Source of the DNA: Syntrophomonas sp.
GTDB lineage: Bacteria; Bacillota; Syntrophomonadia; Syntrophomonadales; Syntrophomonadaceae
Direction: 5' to 3'
Length of the DNA stretch: 64,000 nt
Assembly (NCBI GenBank): GCA_016841875.1
Contig: JAENYG010000015.1
Coordinates: 33,364-97,363, forward strand
The position numbers and the translations under genes were made by a program. Positions 35,801 to 45,702 of the stretch are shown here, piece by piece. Positions within the stretch are counted from its first letter, which is position 1. Every line of letters begins with the position of its first letter. The notes below the pieces were generated by a model. It was not told the DNA's origin and ran no database searches. It saw nothing but the letters and a program-made list of their open reading frames with translations.

Positions 35801-36287
35801 TATATTTTACTTTAAATTAGACGACCCGCTGATCGATGGAGGAGATGAGCTGGACCGGGATGCGATTGAAACCGCCATCAACAAAAAACTAAAAATGACT
35901 GGTCTGGCAGTGGCGGATGCCAGGATAGTCCGGCAGATGGACATGGAGTTTGAAACCATTTCTGACGTTTTACCAGTGAGGATCAAACAAAATGGTGAGT
36001 TTTATAGTGATGCTTCAGTACTGGATGAAGAATGGTTTGAAAAACTGCTGCAGTATGCAGTCCAGAGGGTGGGTGCATCTGCTGCCGAAATGCTGGGAGG
36101 ATGTATAAAGATTGAACCCGTAAAAAACGGCACCCATACTTCCTGCACCTATTGTGAGTATAAATCGATATGCCAGTTTGATCAATTATTGGAAAACAAC
36201 AGCTATAAAAATATTCCTGCCTCTTCAGATGAGGAGGTAAAAGACAGGATAAAATCTCAGAGGCCGGGTGGTGAGGAAATTGTCTAA
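32883..36287 (+). CDS. addB: ATP-dependent helicase/deoxyribonuclease subunit B
   Basis: 1134 residues. The start is TTG 32883 with GGAG 9 bases before it, giving MSVRYILGRAGMGKS with the Walker A at the usual N-terminal place; GTG 32874 is an alternative. The C-terminal nuclease has IIDYKSGDR and GLNLQLIIYL. The AddB iron-sulfur cluster is formed by the Cys in NCPFAHFMRYG (about 765) and CTYCEYKSIC (about 1086-1095). Together with AddA it resects double-strand breaks to load RecA. AddB and AddA overlap by 20 bases, showing translational coupling. Confidence 0.95.
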   Translation: MSVRYILGRAGMGKSHFIFEEIKKKLEENSGEKLILLVPEQYTLQAERDLLKSLDTQGIMGVEVLSISRLGNRILNETGGKNRTFINKQGKNMVLKRIINDKAGELTIYSRASRQQGFVENMADLITELKQQDITPDLLQEKQFSSEKEAVLDQKLHDIGLLYQCFNAYMQDRYIDMEDYINLVIKKIEDSSLLTHARVWIDSFTTFSSQSLRVIEEIMALADETTISLTIDNNLDARDAQIFDLSWYTYTKIRAIAGKRGLKQEIISIGGSEAIKDKQPALVYLEKELYAYPFNLYEDKCPEIKMFAARSINTEVEHLAAEVVGLVRENAYRYREIAVVCNSMETYGRLIKRAFDNYGIPFFMDEKRDIMGNPIIELILSALEIARGRYRYEEVFRYLKTGFVGVGRAECDILENYVLAYGIKGKDWKRPFTRGEGEDLLLVNCWRESIVMPLEKLEEQSRGKKTVRETSQALLDFFELIDLPSEIDRWADKLGENAYYEMQSESKQIWNTVMLMMEQIMELLGDQVIGLKEYQQILEAGLQSYEMGIIPTTVDQVLVGSIQRSKSHDIKALFVIGVNDGILPIGSWSEGIFTEDEKGWLKDQGLEIGLSRDLKTAEENYLIYSALTKPSQLLRLSYALSDLESRALRPSLLIARFKQLFSSLPLSHDLIENQEIDRKMISTSNSTYKYLVDNLRNHLDGRTVDEIWWDVYAWYRDNHIWQDKNTAIISGFFHNNQPDSLKEKKARQIYDWPLKTSVSRLEQYANCPFAHFMRYGLKPEKRTLYELGVPDIGDILHQTIQGLSRELFREKLVWKEIDRAACDKLTDKVSEEILLKYNQGIFESSSRYRYMCQRLKRISRRAAWTLTAHLQRGSFSFLGHEMRFGNQDYCDFPALEVELLDGEKIYIEGRIDRVDILDEDDAAYVKIIDYKSGDRSLKLADIYYGLNLQLIIYLAAVMHGLQEKGGKAARPGGIFYFKLDDPLIDGGDELDRDAIETAINKKLKMTGLAVADARIVRQMDMEFETISDVLPVRIKQNGEFYSDASVLDEEWFEKLLQYAVQRVGASAAEMLGGCIKIEPVKNGTHTSCTYCEYKSICQFDQLLENNSYKNIPASSDEEVKDRIKSQRPGGEEIV

Positions 36288-39200
36288 TTGGACTGAAGAG
36301 CAGGCCCGGGCGATAGACAGCCGGGGCAGCAACCTGCTGGTGGCGGCAGCAGCAGGCTCAGGTAAAACAGCGGTTCTGGTGCAGAGGGTAATAAACCTGA
36401 TCATAAAGGATCATATCGATATCGACCGGCTCTTGATAGTAACCTTTACCCAGGCAGCAGCAGCGGAGATGAGGGAGAGGATCAACACTGCCATATTTAA
36501 AGAACTGCAGGATGACCAGCAGGAGGGGCAGGCCCATCTGCGCCGGCAGTTGAATCTCTTGAATCAGGCCTCCATAAGTACCATTCACTCCTTTTGCCGG
36601 GAGGTGGTAAAAAAATATTTTTTCGTTTTGGATATCGACCCGAATTTCAGGGTAGCAGATGAAAGTGAAAGTGTGCTCATTAAAATGGATGTTATGGAGG
36701 AACTGATCGAAGCCGAGTATGAACAGGGGACCACAGAGTTTATCGAATTGGTGGAGATGTTTGGCAGCAGCAAGAGTGACGCCGGTCTGCTGGATTTGAT
36801 CAAGAAATGCTATGAATTTATACAGAGCCAACCTGACCCGGAAAATTGGCTGCACGATAGCGCTGCGCATTTTGCTATGACTCCAGAAGAGTTTGCTGAT
36901 TCCCCCTGGCTCCAGGAAATTGGCCGGCAGGCGGCCCTGCAGCTGGAAGCCGCCCGGGATATTCTGGTCAATGCGGTAAAAATTAGTGAAAAACCAGGCG
37001 GACCTGAAGCATACATAGATATTCTGCAGAATGATATCGAACTGGTGGAGGAGATGATCCAGGCATCGGAAAAGGGTCTGGATATATTATACGGCCAACT
37101 GCATTCGCTAAGCTTCCCGGCTTTGAAAAGGGCCGGCAAGGATACCGATAAACATCTCAAGGAAAGGGTACAGAAACAGCGCCAGGCGGGGAGGAAGCTG
37201 ATAGAAAAATTACAGAAAAATTTATTAAGTAAACATCCGGATGAATACTTGAGCGATCTTAATGCAATACATCCCTTTATGCAGTACCTGTGTGACCTGG
37301 TTCTAAAATTTTCTGCTCTATACCGGCAGAAGAAAAACGAAAAAAATATCCTGGACTTTAACGACCTGGAACACTATGCCCTGGAGATATTGAAGGATAA
37401 AGCTGCGGCGGAAGAATATCGGAAAAAATACCACCATATCTTTGTAGACGAATATCAGGACAGCAACCTGGTACAGGAAACTATCCTCACTTCTATATGC
37501 CGGAACAACAATCTGTTCATGGTGGGCGATATCAAGCAGAGTATATACAGGTTCCGCAGTGCTGATCCATCCCTGTTTTTGGGCAAATATCTCACCTTCA
37601 GCACCGGTGAGGGGGAAATTGACCGGCGTATTGACCTGAGCAAAAATTTTCGCAGCCGGGCCGGGATTTTAGCCGGAATCAATTATATATTTAATAGCAT
37701 TATGAGCCGCGAACTGGGTGAGATTGACTACGATGAAAATGCCATGCTGTATCCCGGATTAGGAACGGATGAGGCTGGTAATTCTGAAATCGAGCTCATA
37801 TTAGTGGAAAAAGGTATAAATGCTGGTGATTCTGAAGATGAAATAATTACCGAAATCCAGGAATTACCTGATATAGCCGTGGAAGCGAGAATAGCCGCCC
37901 GCCGCATAAAAGAATTAGTAGGCAGTCTGGTTTTTGATGTTAGAAAGCAGGAGTACCGCCAGGTAGATTACCATGATATCGTAGTCTTGATGCGCGCCAC
38001 CCGCAGATGGGCCCCCGAGTTTATAGAGGTATTCCGTTCGGAGGGAATCCCGGTCTATTCAGACAGCAGCAGCGGTTATTTTGAGGCGGCAGAAGTGGAT
38101 CTAATACTGAATCTCTTGAAAATCATTGACAACCGCCGTCAGGACATCCCCCTCTTAAGTGTTATGCGTTCACCTATAGGTGGTTTTGATATAGATGAAC
38201 TCACTGATATCAGGTTGAGCCTGACCCGGGGGACATATTTTGATGCCATTGAAAATTATATTCATACGGTTGACAACAGCTTGGCAGATAAAATCAAGTT
38301 GTTTCTTGAGCAGATGGATCAATGGCGGGAACAATCACGGCTGATGCCGGTAGATGAGTTTATATACCAGCTTATGTTTGAAACCGGTTACTATTTTTAT
38401 GCAGGTTCTATGCCCGGTGGAAGACAAAGACAGGCTAACCTGGAAGTGCTGGTCAATCGAGCCCGGCAGTTCCAGGACAGTTCCATCAAAGGTTTGTTCA
38501 ATTTTACCCGTTTTATCGAAAATATTAAGTCCAGCAGTGATATGGATGCAGCCAGGATACTGGGGGAAAACGATAATGTGGTAAGGATAATGAGCATTCA
38601 TAAAAGCAAAGGCCTGGAGTTCCCGGTAGTTATTATGGCTGGATTAGGTAAACGCTTTAATGAAGCCGATATTAAAGGTAATGTTTTATTTCACTCCCAA
38701 CTGGGCATGGGACCTCGTTTAATAAGGACCGATTTGAGGACTAAAACTGATACTATAGCCCGAACCGCCATGCAGAATCAGATCAAGGTAGAAAACCTTT
38801 CCGAGGAGATGAGGATCCTATACGTGGCTATGACCAGGGCTCAGAGCAGACTGGTACTGCTGGGTTGCCTTAAAGGTATTGAAAAAGAGGCTCAGAAATG
38901 GTGCGGGATGAGTAATGTTTATGAACTGCTAAGAGCCAGGACCTTCCTGGATTGGATTGGACCAGCCCTGGCACACCATGCCCAGGTAGATACCCTGCGG
39001 GAAATTGCCGGGGAAGCAGGGGATGGAATAGCGGTGCGGGAAGATTATTCCCGGTGGAAAATATCTACTGTCAGCCGCTATGACCTGCAGGTTGAAGAAA
39101 GCAGGAAGATAGAGTTTAAACAGGAATTTAAAGATAAACTGCAGAACTACCTGGCAGACGGCAGCAGCGAAGCAACCCGGGAAGTGATAAAACGCCTGGA

Positions 39201-39879
39201 TTGGCAGTATCCCTATCAGTATGCAGTCATCATACCTTCCAAGTTATCGGTATCACAGATCAAACAAATGGGAGTCCGGGAGGTCGTGAAGAACACAACC
39301 AGGATTATTAATAATGCGGGAGAAGAACCGGAATTTATTCCTTCCCGTCCAGATTTCGAGTTAAGCTCGCTGGAAAAGGGTAATCTTATGCATTTGATCA
39401 TGGAGCATATAGAATTCAAACTATATGAAGGTCTGGGAGAGGTGGAAGAACAGATCAACCTGCTGCTGCAAAAAGAACTGCTTACGCAACGAGAAGCAGA
39501 ACTGCTGGATAAATCAGCTATTTTTGAATTCTTCATTTCTCCGCTAGGAAAGCGGGCCCTGAATGCCCACCGCGTATATCGCGAAACAGCCTTCAATCGA
39601 GTATGTTCAGCTCAAGAAGTGATCAGCGGGGCGGATGGAGTAGACGAAAAATTATTGATACAGGGGGTTATCGATCTGTATTTCCTGGAGGGGCAGGAAG
39701 CGGTGCTGGTAGACTACAAAACTGACCGACTCACCGAGTCCAATCGCCAGGAACGAATTGGTCTATATCAACTGCAGCTGCAGCAGTATCAGAAGGCGAT
39801 AGAGCAGATACAGGGGATGAAAGTTAAAGAGAGCTATCTGTATTTCTTTGCCAGCGGGGAAGCGGTTAAAGTATTATAG
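36268..39879 (+). CDS. addA: ATP-dependent helicase/nuclease subunit A
   Basis: 1203 residues. Walker A AAAAGSGKT is at 26-34, the UvrD-type Walker B is VDEYQDSN near 393, and the late helicase motif ILYVAMTRAQSRL is present. The C-terminal RecB-like nuclease carries VDYKTDR near 1147. The gene starts at GTG 36268 or 36271, inside addB; AGAGG precedes them. AddA is the main helicase motor and one of the two nucleases of AddAB, the Firmicute counterpart of RecBCD, which responds to Chi. Confidence 0.95.
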   Translation: MVRKLSNWTEEQARAIDSRGSNLLVAAAAGSGKTAVLVQRVINLIIKDHIDIDRLLIVTFTQAAAAEMRERINTAIFKELQDDQQEGQAHLRRQLNLLNQASISTIHSFCREVVKKYFFVLDIDPNFRVADESESVLIKMDVMEELIEAEYEQGTTEFIELVEMFGSSKSDAGLLDLIKKCYEFIQSQPDPENWLHDSAAHFAMTPEEFADSPWLQEIGRQAALQLEAARDILVNAVKISEKPGGPEAYIDILQNDIELVEEMIQASEKGLDILYGQLHSLSFPALKRAGKDTDKHLKERVQKQRQAGRKLIEKLQKNLLSKHPDEYLSDLNAIHPFMQYLCDLVLKFSALYRQKKNEKNILDFNDLEHYALEILKDKAAAEEYRKKYHHIFVDEYQDSNLVQETILTSICRNNNLFMVGDIKQSIYRFRSADPSLFLGKYLTFSTGEGEIDRRIDLSKNFRSRAGILAGINYIFNSIMSRELGEIDYDENAMLYPGLGTDEAGNSEIELILVEKGINAGDSEDEIITEIQELPDIAVEARIAARRIKELVGSLVFDVRKQEYRQVDYHDIVVLMRATRRWAPEFIEVFRSEGIPVYSDSSSGYFEAAEVDLILNLLKIIDNRRQDIPLLSVMRSPIGGFDIDELTDIRLSLTRGTYFDAIENYIHTVDNSLADKIKLFLEQMDQWREQSRLMPVDEFIYQLMFETGYYFYAGSMPGGRQRQANLEVLVNRARQFQDSSIKGLFNFTRFIENIKSSSDMDAARILGENDNVVRIMSIHKSKGLEFPVVIMAGLGKRFNEADIKGNVLFHSQLGMGPRLIRTDLRTKTDTIARTAMQNQIKVENLSEEMRILYVAMTRAQSRLVLLGCLKGIEKEAQKWCGMSNVYELLRARTFLDWIGPALAHHAQVDTLREIAGEAGDGIAVREDYSRWKISTVSRYDLQVEESRKIEFKQEFKDKLQNYLADGSSEATREVIKRLDWQYPYQYAVIIPSKLSVSQIKQMGVREVVKNTTRIINNAGEEPEFIPSRPDFELSSLEKGNLMHLIMEHIEFKLYEGLGEVEEQINLLLQKELLTQREAELLDKSAIFEFFISPLGKRALNAHRVYRETAFNRVCSAQEVISGADGVDEKLLIQGVIDLYFLEGQEAVLVDYKTDRLTESNRQERIGLYQLQLQQYQKAIEQIQGMKVKESYLYFFASGEAVKVL

Positions 39880-39972
39880 CTGCTTAATTAGACCGGGTAT
39901 TTTATTGATTGCTACCAACGGGAGTATAAGGGGTCTTGGAAGGTGACTGCGTAATAGGCATCACCCTCGCCG

Positions 39973-40001
39973 GGAAGCAAAAGGACCGTCCCTGTGCTTC
40001 C
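39973..40001. repeat. REP-like palindrome, variant stem
   Basis: GGAAGCAAAAGGACCGTCCC followed by TGTGCTTCC. The outer stem GGAAGCA pairs with TGCTTCC, and the core is close to the reverse complement of GGGACGGTTCTTTT. It lies between addA and the SbcD-like gene. Confidence 0.6.
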
Positions 40002-40038
40002 GTGTAATAAACATCTGTGCCAAGGGGGAGGTTAGAAA

Positions 40039-41286
40039 ATGAAATTCATTCATGCTGCTGATATACATCTGGATAGTCCTTTGACCGGCCTGGAAAACTA
40101 CGAGGGAGCCCCGGTTGAACTGATTCGCGGCGCCAGCCGGAAGGCCTTGAGTAATCTGGTAGAACTGGCTCTAGAGGAAGGAGTGGATTTTGTAGTAATT
40201 GCCGGAGATTTATATGATGGGGACTGGCGGGATGTAAGCACCGGAATGTATTTCAACCGTCAGATGTTGCGGCTGAAAGACCAACAGATAAAAATTTTTG
40301 TCATTAAAGGAAACCATGATGCTGCCTCTAATATTTCCTCCAATCTCCCTCTGCCGGATAATGTAATAGAATTCTCCAGCCGGGTTGCCCAGACCTATTA
40401 TTTGGATGAACTAAAGACTGCTGTTCATGGGCAGAGCTTCAAAACCCGTGCGGTTACAGATAATCTAGCCAACGGATACCCTGCGGCTGACAAAAGTTAT
40501 TTTAATATTGGTTTAATGCATACCAGCTTAAGCGGACGGGAAGGTCATGAGGTATATGCCCCCTGCGCAGAAGATGATCTATATGCCAGAGGTTATGACT
40601 ACTGGGCACTGGGGCATGTTCATAAAAGAGAGATCGTGTGTGCCGGCGACCCCTGCTGGATAGTATATCCCGGTAACATCCAGGGGAGATTTATTCGAGA
40701 AGTGGGAGATAAAGGCTGTACTCTAGTCGAAGTGATCAATAACGAAGTGGTCTCTGTGGAGCACTACAGTCTGGATGTAATGCGCTGGGTAGAATGCCAG
40801 ATTGAAGTTTCAGGTTTGAATACCCCCGGAGAAGTGTTAAACCGGGTAACGGATGAAGTCATCAATCAGACCATGGGTATAGATATGCCAGCAGCAGTCC
40901 GGGTACTACTAAGGGGTGAATGTGATGCCAGTTATGAATTACTGGCTTACGCCCAAAAATGGTCGGATAATATCAGAGCAGCGGTAATGAATTCCAGACC
41001 GGATATCTGGGTGGAGAAAGTCAAATTCAATATTCATCCTCCTGCCCACAGGGAATATGACAGTCTGGTGTTTCAAACTATTGCAGAATTAGTGGAACAA
41101 TATAACAGCAGCCCGGAGGCACTGGGGGAATTATTTAAAGATGTACTGCAGGAAATAGCCAATCTGCCCGGAGGAGAACTTGGGGAGGAATTGAAGTCCA
41201 ATCCCCAGAAATGCAGGGAAATACTTCAGGATACGGAAGCCTTACTGATCGGGATATTGTCAGGAGGTGCAGCAGATGAGGATTAA
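40039..41286 (+). CDS. SbcD/YhaO-like DNA repair metallophosphoesterase
   Basis: 415 residues. The calcineurin-like nuclease motifs are DIHLDSP (8-14), GDLYDG, GNHDA, LMHTS and GHVHKR. The C-terminal region after about residue 250 resembles YhaO of B. subtilis. It forms an Mre11/SbcD-type nuclease that should act with the following coiled-coil ATPase. ATG 40039 has GGGGGAGG upstream. The next gene starts 11 bases inside its 3' end. The position right after addBA suggests a double-strand-break repair block. Confidence 0.9.
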   Translation: MKFIHAADIHLDSPLTGLENYEGAPVELIRGASRKALSNLVELALEEGVDFVVIAGDLYDGDWRDVSTGMYFNRQMLRLKDQQIKIFVIKGNHDAASNISSNLPLPDNVIEFSSRVAQTYYLDELKTAVHGQSFKTRAVTDNLANGYPAADKSYFNIGLMHTSLSGREGHEVYAPCAEDDLYARGYDYWALGHVHKREIVCAGDPCWIVYPGNIQGRFIREVGDKGCTLVEVINNEVVSVEHYSLDVMRWVECQIEVSGLNTPGEVLNRVTDEVINQTMGIDMPAAVRVLLRGECDASYELLAYAQKWSDNIRAAVMNSRPDIWVEKVKFNIHPPAHREYDSLVFQTIAELVEQYNSSPEALGELFKDVLQEIANLPGGELGEELKSNPQKCREILQDTEALLIGILSGGAADED

Positions 41287-44200
41287 TAAGCTGGATTTAA
41301 TGAAATTCGGGCATTTCACTGATTACACAATAGAATTTTATCGGGATAAGCCCTTTAATATAATTTTTGGGCCCGATGAGTCCGGGAAAACAACTATTTT
41401 AAACGCAGTATCCAGCTTGTTTTATGGAATACCTAGAAATACAGCTTATGACTATCAACATGGCAGTCCGGTAATTGGGGCAGAGTTTGAATATGCCGAT
41501 GGCCAGGTAATTTCCTACCAGAGAAAAAAAGGAGCCCGAACGATAAGTCTCTATGAGGGTGAAAAAGATAAAGACAAAAAGATAGCTGAAAAAGCTGATG
41601 GTATAAAAAATGAAATGGAGGAAGAAACCTTCAGGAATATGTTTGCCCTGGATCACAGGATACTTCGGGAGGGGGGCCGGGCATTGATGGAGGTGGGAGG
41701 CGAACTGGGCCAAAGCCTGTTTATTGCCTCATCAGGTATCAACAACCTGCAGATAGTCCAAAAAGCTCTGGAGGACAGCATAGACAGCATATATAAACCT
41801 ACCGCCAGAAAGACTTCGGAAATAAACAGACTATTAATTCAACTTAAAGAGCAGGATAAACTGATAAAGGAAAAGAGCCTTAAACTTGATGAATTTAAAA
41901 AAAGTGAACTGGAGTTTGCGGAAAGCCAGAAGGAATTGAAAGAATGCAAAAGAGAATTTAAAATGCTGAACATAGAAGACAGCCGAATGAGAAGAATGAG
42001 TATCCTGCTGCAGCCGGCCAACCAGTACCGGGAGGCCATGAATGCCAGGGCCGAGCTGGGTTTATTTGACTACCTGCCGGAAAAAATTTCCCAGGAAAGG
42101 GAAAGCTTACAGAAAAAATTAGATGATGTGCTAAGGCAGTACGAATCATTGAAAAAGGAAATAGATAAGATCCTGGAGAGCAGAGAACAAATTCATGTGC
42201 CCGAGCAGATCATCTTCTGTCAGGAGCAGATAAAGGAATTGAAAGAAGAATTAGGACAGTATCGGGAGGCTCGCAGGAATGCCCCGGAGAAGAAAAGAGA
42301 TTCAGAAAACTATGAGGAACAGGCATGGTCATTAATAAGAAAACTCCAACCGGGTGTCGATTCACTATCAGAGGTGGAGAGACTGCGTCTGTCTCTGGAA
42401 GAAGTAGAAACTATAAAAGGAATGGCTCAGCTGTGGTCTGAACTGGAGAATGAACAAAATTATCTGCACAAAGAAATTTCGAAAAACGATTTGGATATTA
42501 AAGGGAATGAGAAAAAATTCTTGGAATTTCCTGAGCTGCGGGATTCTCTGCCTATCAAAAAGGTCTTGGATGAAGTGCAGAGGCAGGGAGATATCGAGAA
42601 ATCTCTATTTGACCATAAAATAGAACTCAGTCAGAGGGAGGCTGATTTCGATGGTGCGTACCAGGCTTTTCCCCTGTGGGTAGGAGAAACAGCCGCATTA
42701 CTAAGTACTAAAATTCCTCTGGAGGCTACTCTTAGAAAATATGAGGGATTGTACAAAGAAATAGAAGATAAATTACAAGAGCTGGATATCATCATTAAAC
42801 AAAACAGGACCGAGGTGGAAAAAAATCAGCTGGCACTGGCAGAACTGCAGGAAAAGGGTGATATTCCAGAAGAAAATCTGCTGATGGATGCCAGAGCGCA
42901 AAGACAGCTAGGGTGGTCAATAGTTAAAAAGGTTCTGGCTGACGAGCGGGATAGTCAGGCAGAATTATTGTATACTGCTGGTCTGAAGCTGGAAAACGTA
43001 TATGAAACAGATGTTGAGAAAGCAGATGGAATTGCCGATCAGATGCGGAGGGAAGCTGACCGGGCCGCCCAAAGAAATAAGCTAAGGGCATCTATCGGAG
43101 ATACTAATAAGAAGCTTGGTGAATACCAGACCGAGCGTGATTTTATATTTAGGGAAAGAGTTCGCCTGGATGAACAATGGCAGTTAGAATGGCACGATAT
43201 ACCGGTAGAAAGGGTACTCAGTCCCATGGAAATGCGATCCTGGGTGACTGTGTTTGCAGAGGTTCGCAAACAATATCAGGATATTGAGCAGGCCAGAATA
43301 AGGAAGCAGGAGATTGAGCGCGGTTATGAAGAGGCTAAATCAATGCTTATAGAAGTGCTGCCGGGGATAGAAGCTATAAAAAGGGAAGAAAGCCTAAAAA
43401 GCCTTACAAGTATCTGTCAAGAAATGATAAGCGATGTTGACAAAGTCAACCATGATTATAATGGACTGACCCAGCAGATACAAAAGGACCGTGATTATGG
43501 TGAAAAACTTGGTCAGGAGATGAAAAGCCAGGCAGCCAAAATTGAATCATGGCAGGGTAACTGGGCTGCCTGGATGGACAAAGCTGGATTGGATAGAAAT
43601 GCCTTACCCAGCACAGCTTTAGCCTATATTGATACTCTGCGACAGATGTTTGATCTGCTTGACAAAAAGAATTTCTCTGAGAGAGAATACCTATCCTCAC
43701 TAGAGTTTATAGAGCACTTCGAGAAAAGGGTTAACTATCTGGCCGAAACAACCGGGATGGCCGACCCCGTACTAACACCCGAACAAAAAGTGGCGCGGAT
43801 GGACGAAGTAAGAGAGAGAGCAGAACAGGATAAGGTTTTACTGGAAGAAAAAGATAAAAACCTGAAAAACAAGGAAAAAGAGCTGCGGGAAACAGAGTAT
43901 GCTATTCAAGAGTATGAAGAAGAAATGAAAAGGCTGCTGGCAAAGGTCAGATGTATAGATGTAGAGCAGATGAAGGAGCAGGAACAAAGAAGCCTCCGGG
44001 CCAGAGAACAGGACCAAAAGATTGAAACTGCCCGAGATATACTGGTAGCCAATCTCCCGGACACTTCAACTTCCGTGGAAGAGTTGCTGAAAGAACTGGA
44101 AAACATTGATGCCGACCAGCTCCAGGCAGAAATTATGACCTTAGGTGAAACTATAAATCTGCAGGAAAGCAGAAAAGAAGAAGCATCAGCCAGATACCTG

Positions 44201-44794
44201 CAGGCTGACTATAAATATTCGGAACTAAATCGAAATGTGTCTGAGGAAGCAGCACTGGCCGCACAGGAGGCCCAGGAAATAACAGCCAGGATAAAAAATT
44301 TGACCGAGGATTATGTGCGTCTTAAAATCGCCCGGAAAATACTGGCTGACAGTATTATTAGCTACAGCTGCAAAAACCAGAACTACATAATCGAGCGGGC
44401 AGGAGAAATTTTCGCCAGGCTGACTTTGAATTCATTTTCCGGCTTAAAAGTAGGACAGAATGAATCATACCGGGAAGTATTGTTAGGAATGAGATCCTCA
44501 GGAGATGAACTGGTAATTGAAGAAATGAGCGAAGGGACGCAGGACCAGCTTTATCTGGCTATTCGGTTGGCCAATATCGAGCAGTTTATTACCAACAACC
44601 GGCCTATTCCGTTGATCATGGATGACTTGTTAATAAATTTCGATGATGAACGGGCCCAGGCAGCACTGGGAGTTATGGAAGAGTTGTCCTATAAATTACA
44701 GATCATCTATTTTACCCATCATCAGCATATTAAAGAAATGGCTGAAAAACAGATATCACCGGGTATACTCAAGATTCAAAATATTTCTTTATAA
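41276..44794 (+). CDS. YhaN/SbcC-like coiled-coil AAA ATPase
   Basis: 1172 residues. Walker A FGPDESGKTT lies at 31-40. Long charged coiled-coil stretches occupy roughly 170-1020, and the C-terminal ABC-like part has a signature EEMSEGTQDQLYLAIRLANI and Walker B PLIMDDLLINFDD. This is the Rad50/SbcC architecture without an obvious zinc-hook CxxC. ATG 41276 lies 8 bases after AGGAGG. It pairs with the upstream nuclease as YhaO-YhaN, predicted to recognise and process DNA ends. Confidence 0.88.
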   Translation: MRINKLDLMKFGHFTDYTIEFYRDKPFNIIFGPDESGKTTILNAVSSLFYGIPRNTAYDYQHGSPVIGAEFEYADGQVISYQRKKGARTISLYEGEKDKDKKIAEKADGIKNEMEEETFRNMFALDHRILREGGRALMEVGGELGQSLFIASSGINNLQIVQKALEDSIDSIYKPTARKTSEINRLLIQLKEQDKLIKEKSLKLDEFKKSELEFAESQKELKECKREFKMLNIEDSRMRRMSILLQPANQYREAMNARAELGLFDYLPEKISQERESLQKKLDDVLRQYESLKKEIDKILESREQIHVPEQIIFCQEQIKELKEELGQYREARRNAPEKKRDSENYEEQAWSLIRKLQPGVDSLSEVERLRLSLEEVETIKGMAQLWSELENEQNYLHKEISKNDLDIKGNEKKFLEFPELRDSLPIKKVLDEVQRQGDIEKSLFDHKIELSQREADFDGAYQAFPLWVGETAALLSTKIPLEATLRKYEGLYKEIEDKLQELDIIIKQNRTEVEKNQLALAELQEKGDIPEENLLMDARAQRQLGWSIVKKVLADERDSQAELLYTAGLKLENVYETDVEKADGIADQMRREADRAAQRNKLRASIGDTNKKLGEYQTERDFIFRERVRLDEQWQLEWHDIPVERVLSPMEMRSWVTVFAEVRKQYQDIEQARIRKQEIERGYEEAKSMLIEVLPGIEAIKREESLKSLTSICQEMISDVDKVNHDYNGLTQQIQKDRDYGEKLGQEMKSQAAKIESWQGNWAAWMDKAGLDRNALPSTALAYIDTLRQMFDLLDKKNFSEREYLSSLEFIEHFEKRVNYLAETTGMADPVLTPEQKVARMDEVRERAEQDKVLLEEKDKNLKNKEKELRETEYAIQEYEEEMKRLLAKVRCIDVEQMKEQEQRSLRAREQDQKIETARDILVANLPDTSTSVEELLKELENIDADQLQAEIMTLGETINLQESRKEEASARYLQADYKYSELNRNVSEEAALAAQEAQEITARIKNLTEDYVRLKIARKILADSIISYSCKNQNYIIERAGEIFARLTLNSFSGLKVGQNESYREVLLGMRSSGDELVIEEMSEGTQDQLYLAIRLANIEQFITNNRPIPLIMDDLLINFDDERAQAALGVMEELSYKLQIIYFTHHQHIKEMAEKQISPGILKIQNISL

Positions 44795-44825
44795 ATGATG
44801 AGAACTATTCCGGGAGGTAGTTTAA

Positions 44826-45674
44826 ATGTTATTTAGGGTTATTCAGACAGATAGAAAATTTGACTATTATCTGATGGCATTTATGCTAGTCATCACCCTA
44901 ATAACTGTGGGAGCTTTAAGCAGGGTCCCCAATAAGCTAATTCTCTATGGGGTATGTCTCTTGATGGGAGGACTGCTGGTATGGATATATTTCCTTATCC
45001 GAGCGGGCCGAAGCCTAACTTATGTGGTTGATAAAGAAGGAATTATGATTCATTATGGTTTTAAGCATGTATTAGTTCCCTGGCATAAAATATACCGGCT
45101 GGAGCGCAGGCAAAAGGTGAATCTGGTCAAGTTTGCAGGCAGTGAATGGCCAGGAAACTACACCGGATATTTCAGGGAAACAGGGAGCCGGGAGTTGATT
45201 GCCGCCTACTCGGCCAGTAAGACTGATGTGGTAGTGATAAATACCCCGGGGTTAAAGTACCTGATCAGTCCTGAAAACATCAGTTCTTTCTTTTGGGAAG
45301 CATCGAAATACCAGTTGGGACTGCAGACCCGTGAGGAAGAAGAAGTAAAGAACGGTTTGCTAAATACTGCGATGGGTAAGAGAATGATAATCTTAAATAT
45401 TCTTGCGCTTATTTTTGTTGCAGCCCTGATACAGTGTATTGCTGGCAGTAATAATCAGATCCCCCTGCATTATAATCTGCAGGGGGAAATAGATCGGTAT
45501 GGGTCGCCTTATGAGCTGTACTTAATGCTGCTGGGGCCGATCATAATGATGTCAATAATGTATTACGTGAGTTCCTATCTTCATCGAGCGGGGATAAAGG
45601 AAGCAGCAGCCTACCTGAGTATACCCCTGCTGTTTACTATATTTATGGGAATGGTTATTATTTCAATGGTATGA
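44826..45674 (+). CDS. Bacterial PH-domain and DUF1648 membrane protein
   Basis: 282 residues. Two N-terminal helices precede a PH-like domain (about 62-160, YVVDKEGIMIHYGFKHVLVP). Then a DUF1648 segment IPLHYNLQGEIDRYGSP is followed by two to three helices. Such proteins are anchored in the membrane; function is unknown. ATG 44826 is 6 bases after GGGAGG. It starts 31 bases after the YhaN-like gene but has no evident repair role. Confidence 0.75.
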   Translation: MLFRVIQTDRKFDYYLMAFMLVITLITVGALSRVPNKLILYGVCLLMGGLLVWIYFLIRAGRSLTYVVDKEGIMIHYGFKHVLVPWHKIYRLERRQKVNLVKFAGSEWPGNYTGYFRETGSRELIAAYSASKTDVVVINTPGLKYLISPENISSFFWEASKYQLGLQTREEEEVKNGLLNTAMGKRMIILNILALIFVAALIQCIAGSNNQIPLHYNLQGEIDRYGSPYELYLMLLGPIIMMSIMYYVSSYLHRAGIKEAAAYLSIPLLFTIFMGMVIISMV

Positions 45675-45702
45675 CGGCAATTTCAACCTGCCTTTTCTTA
45701 TC

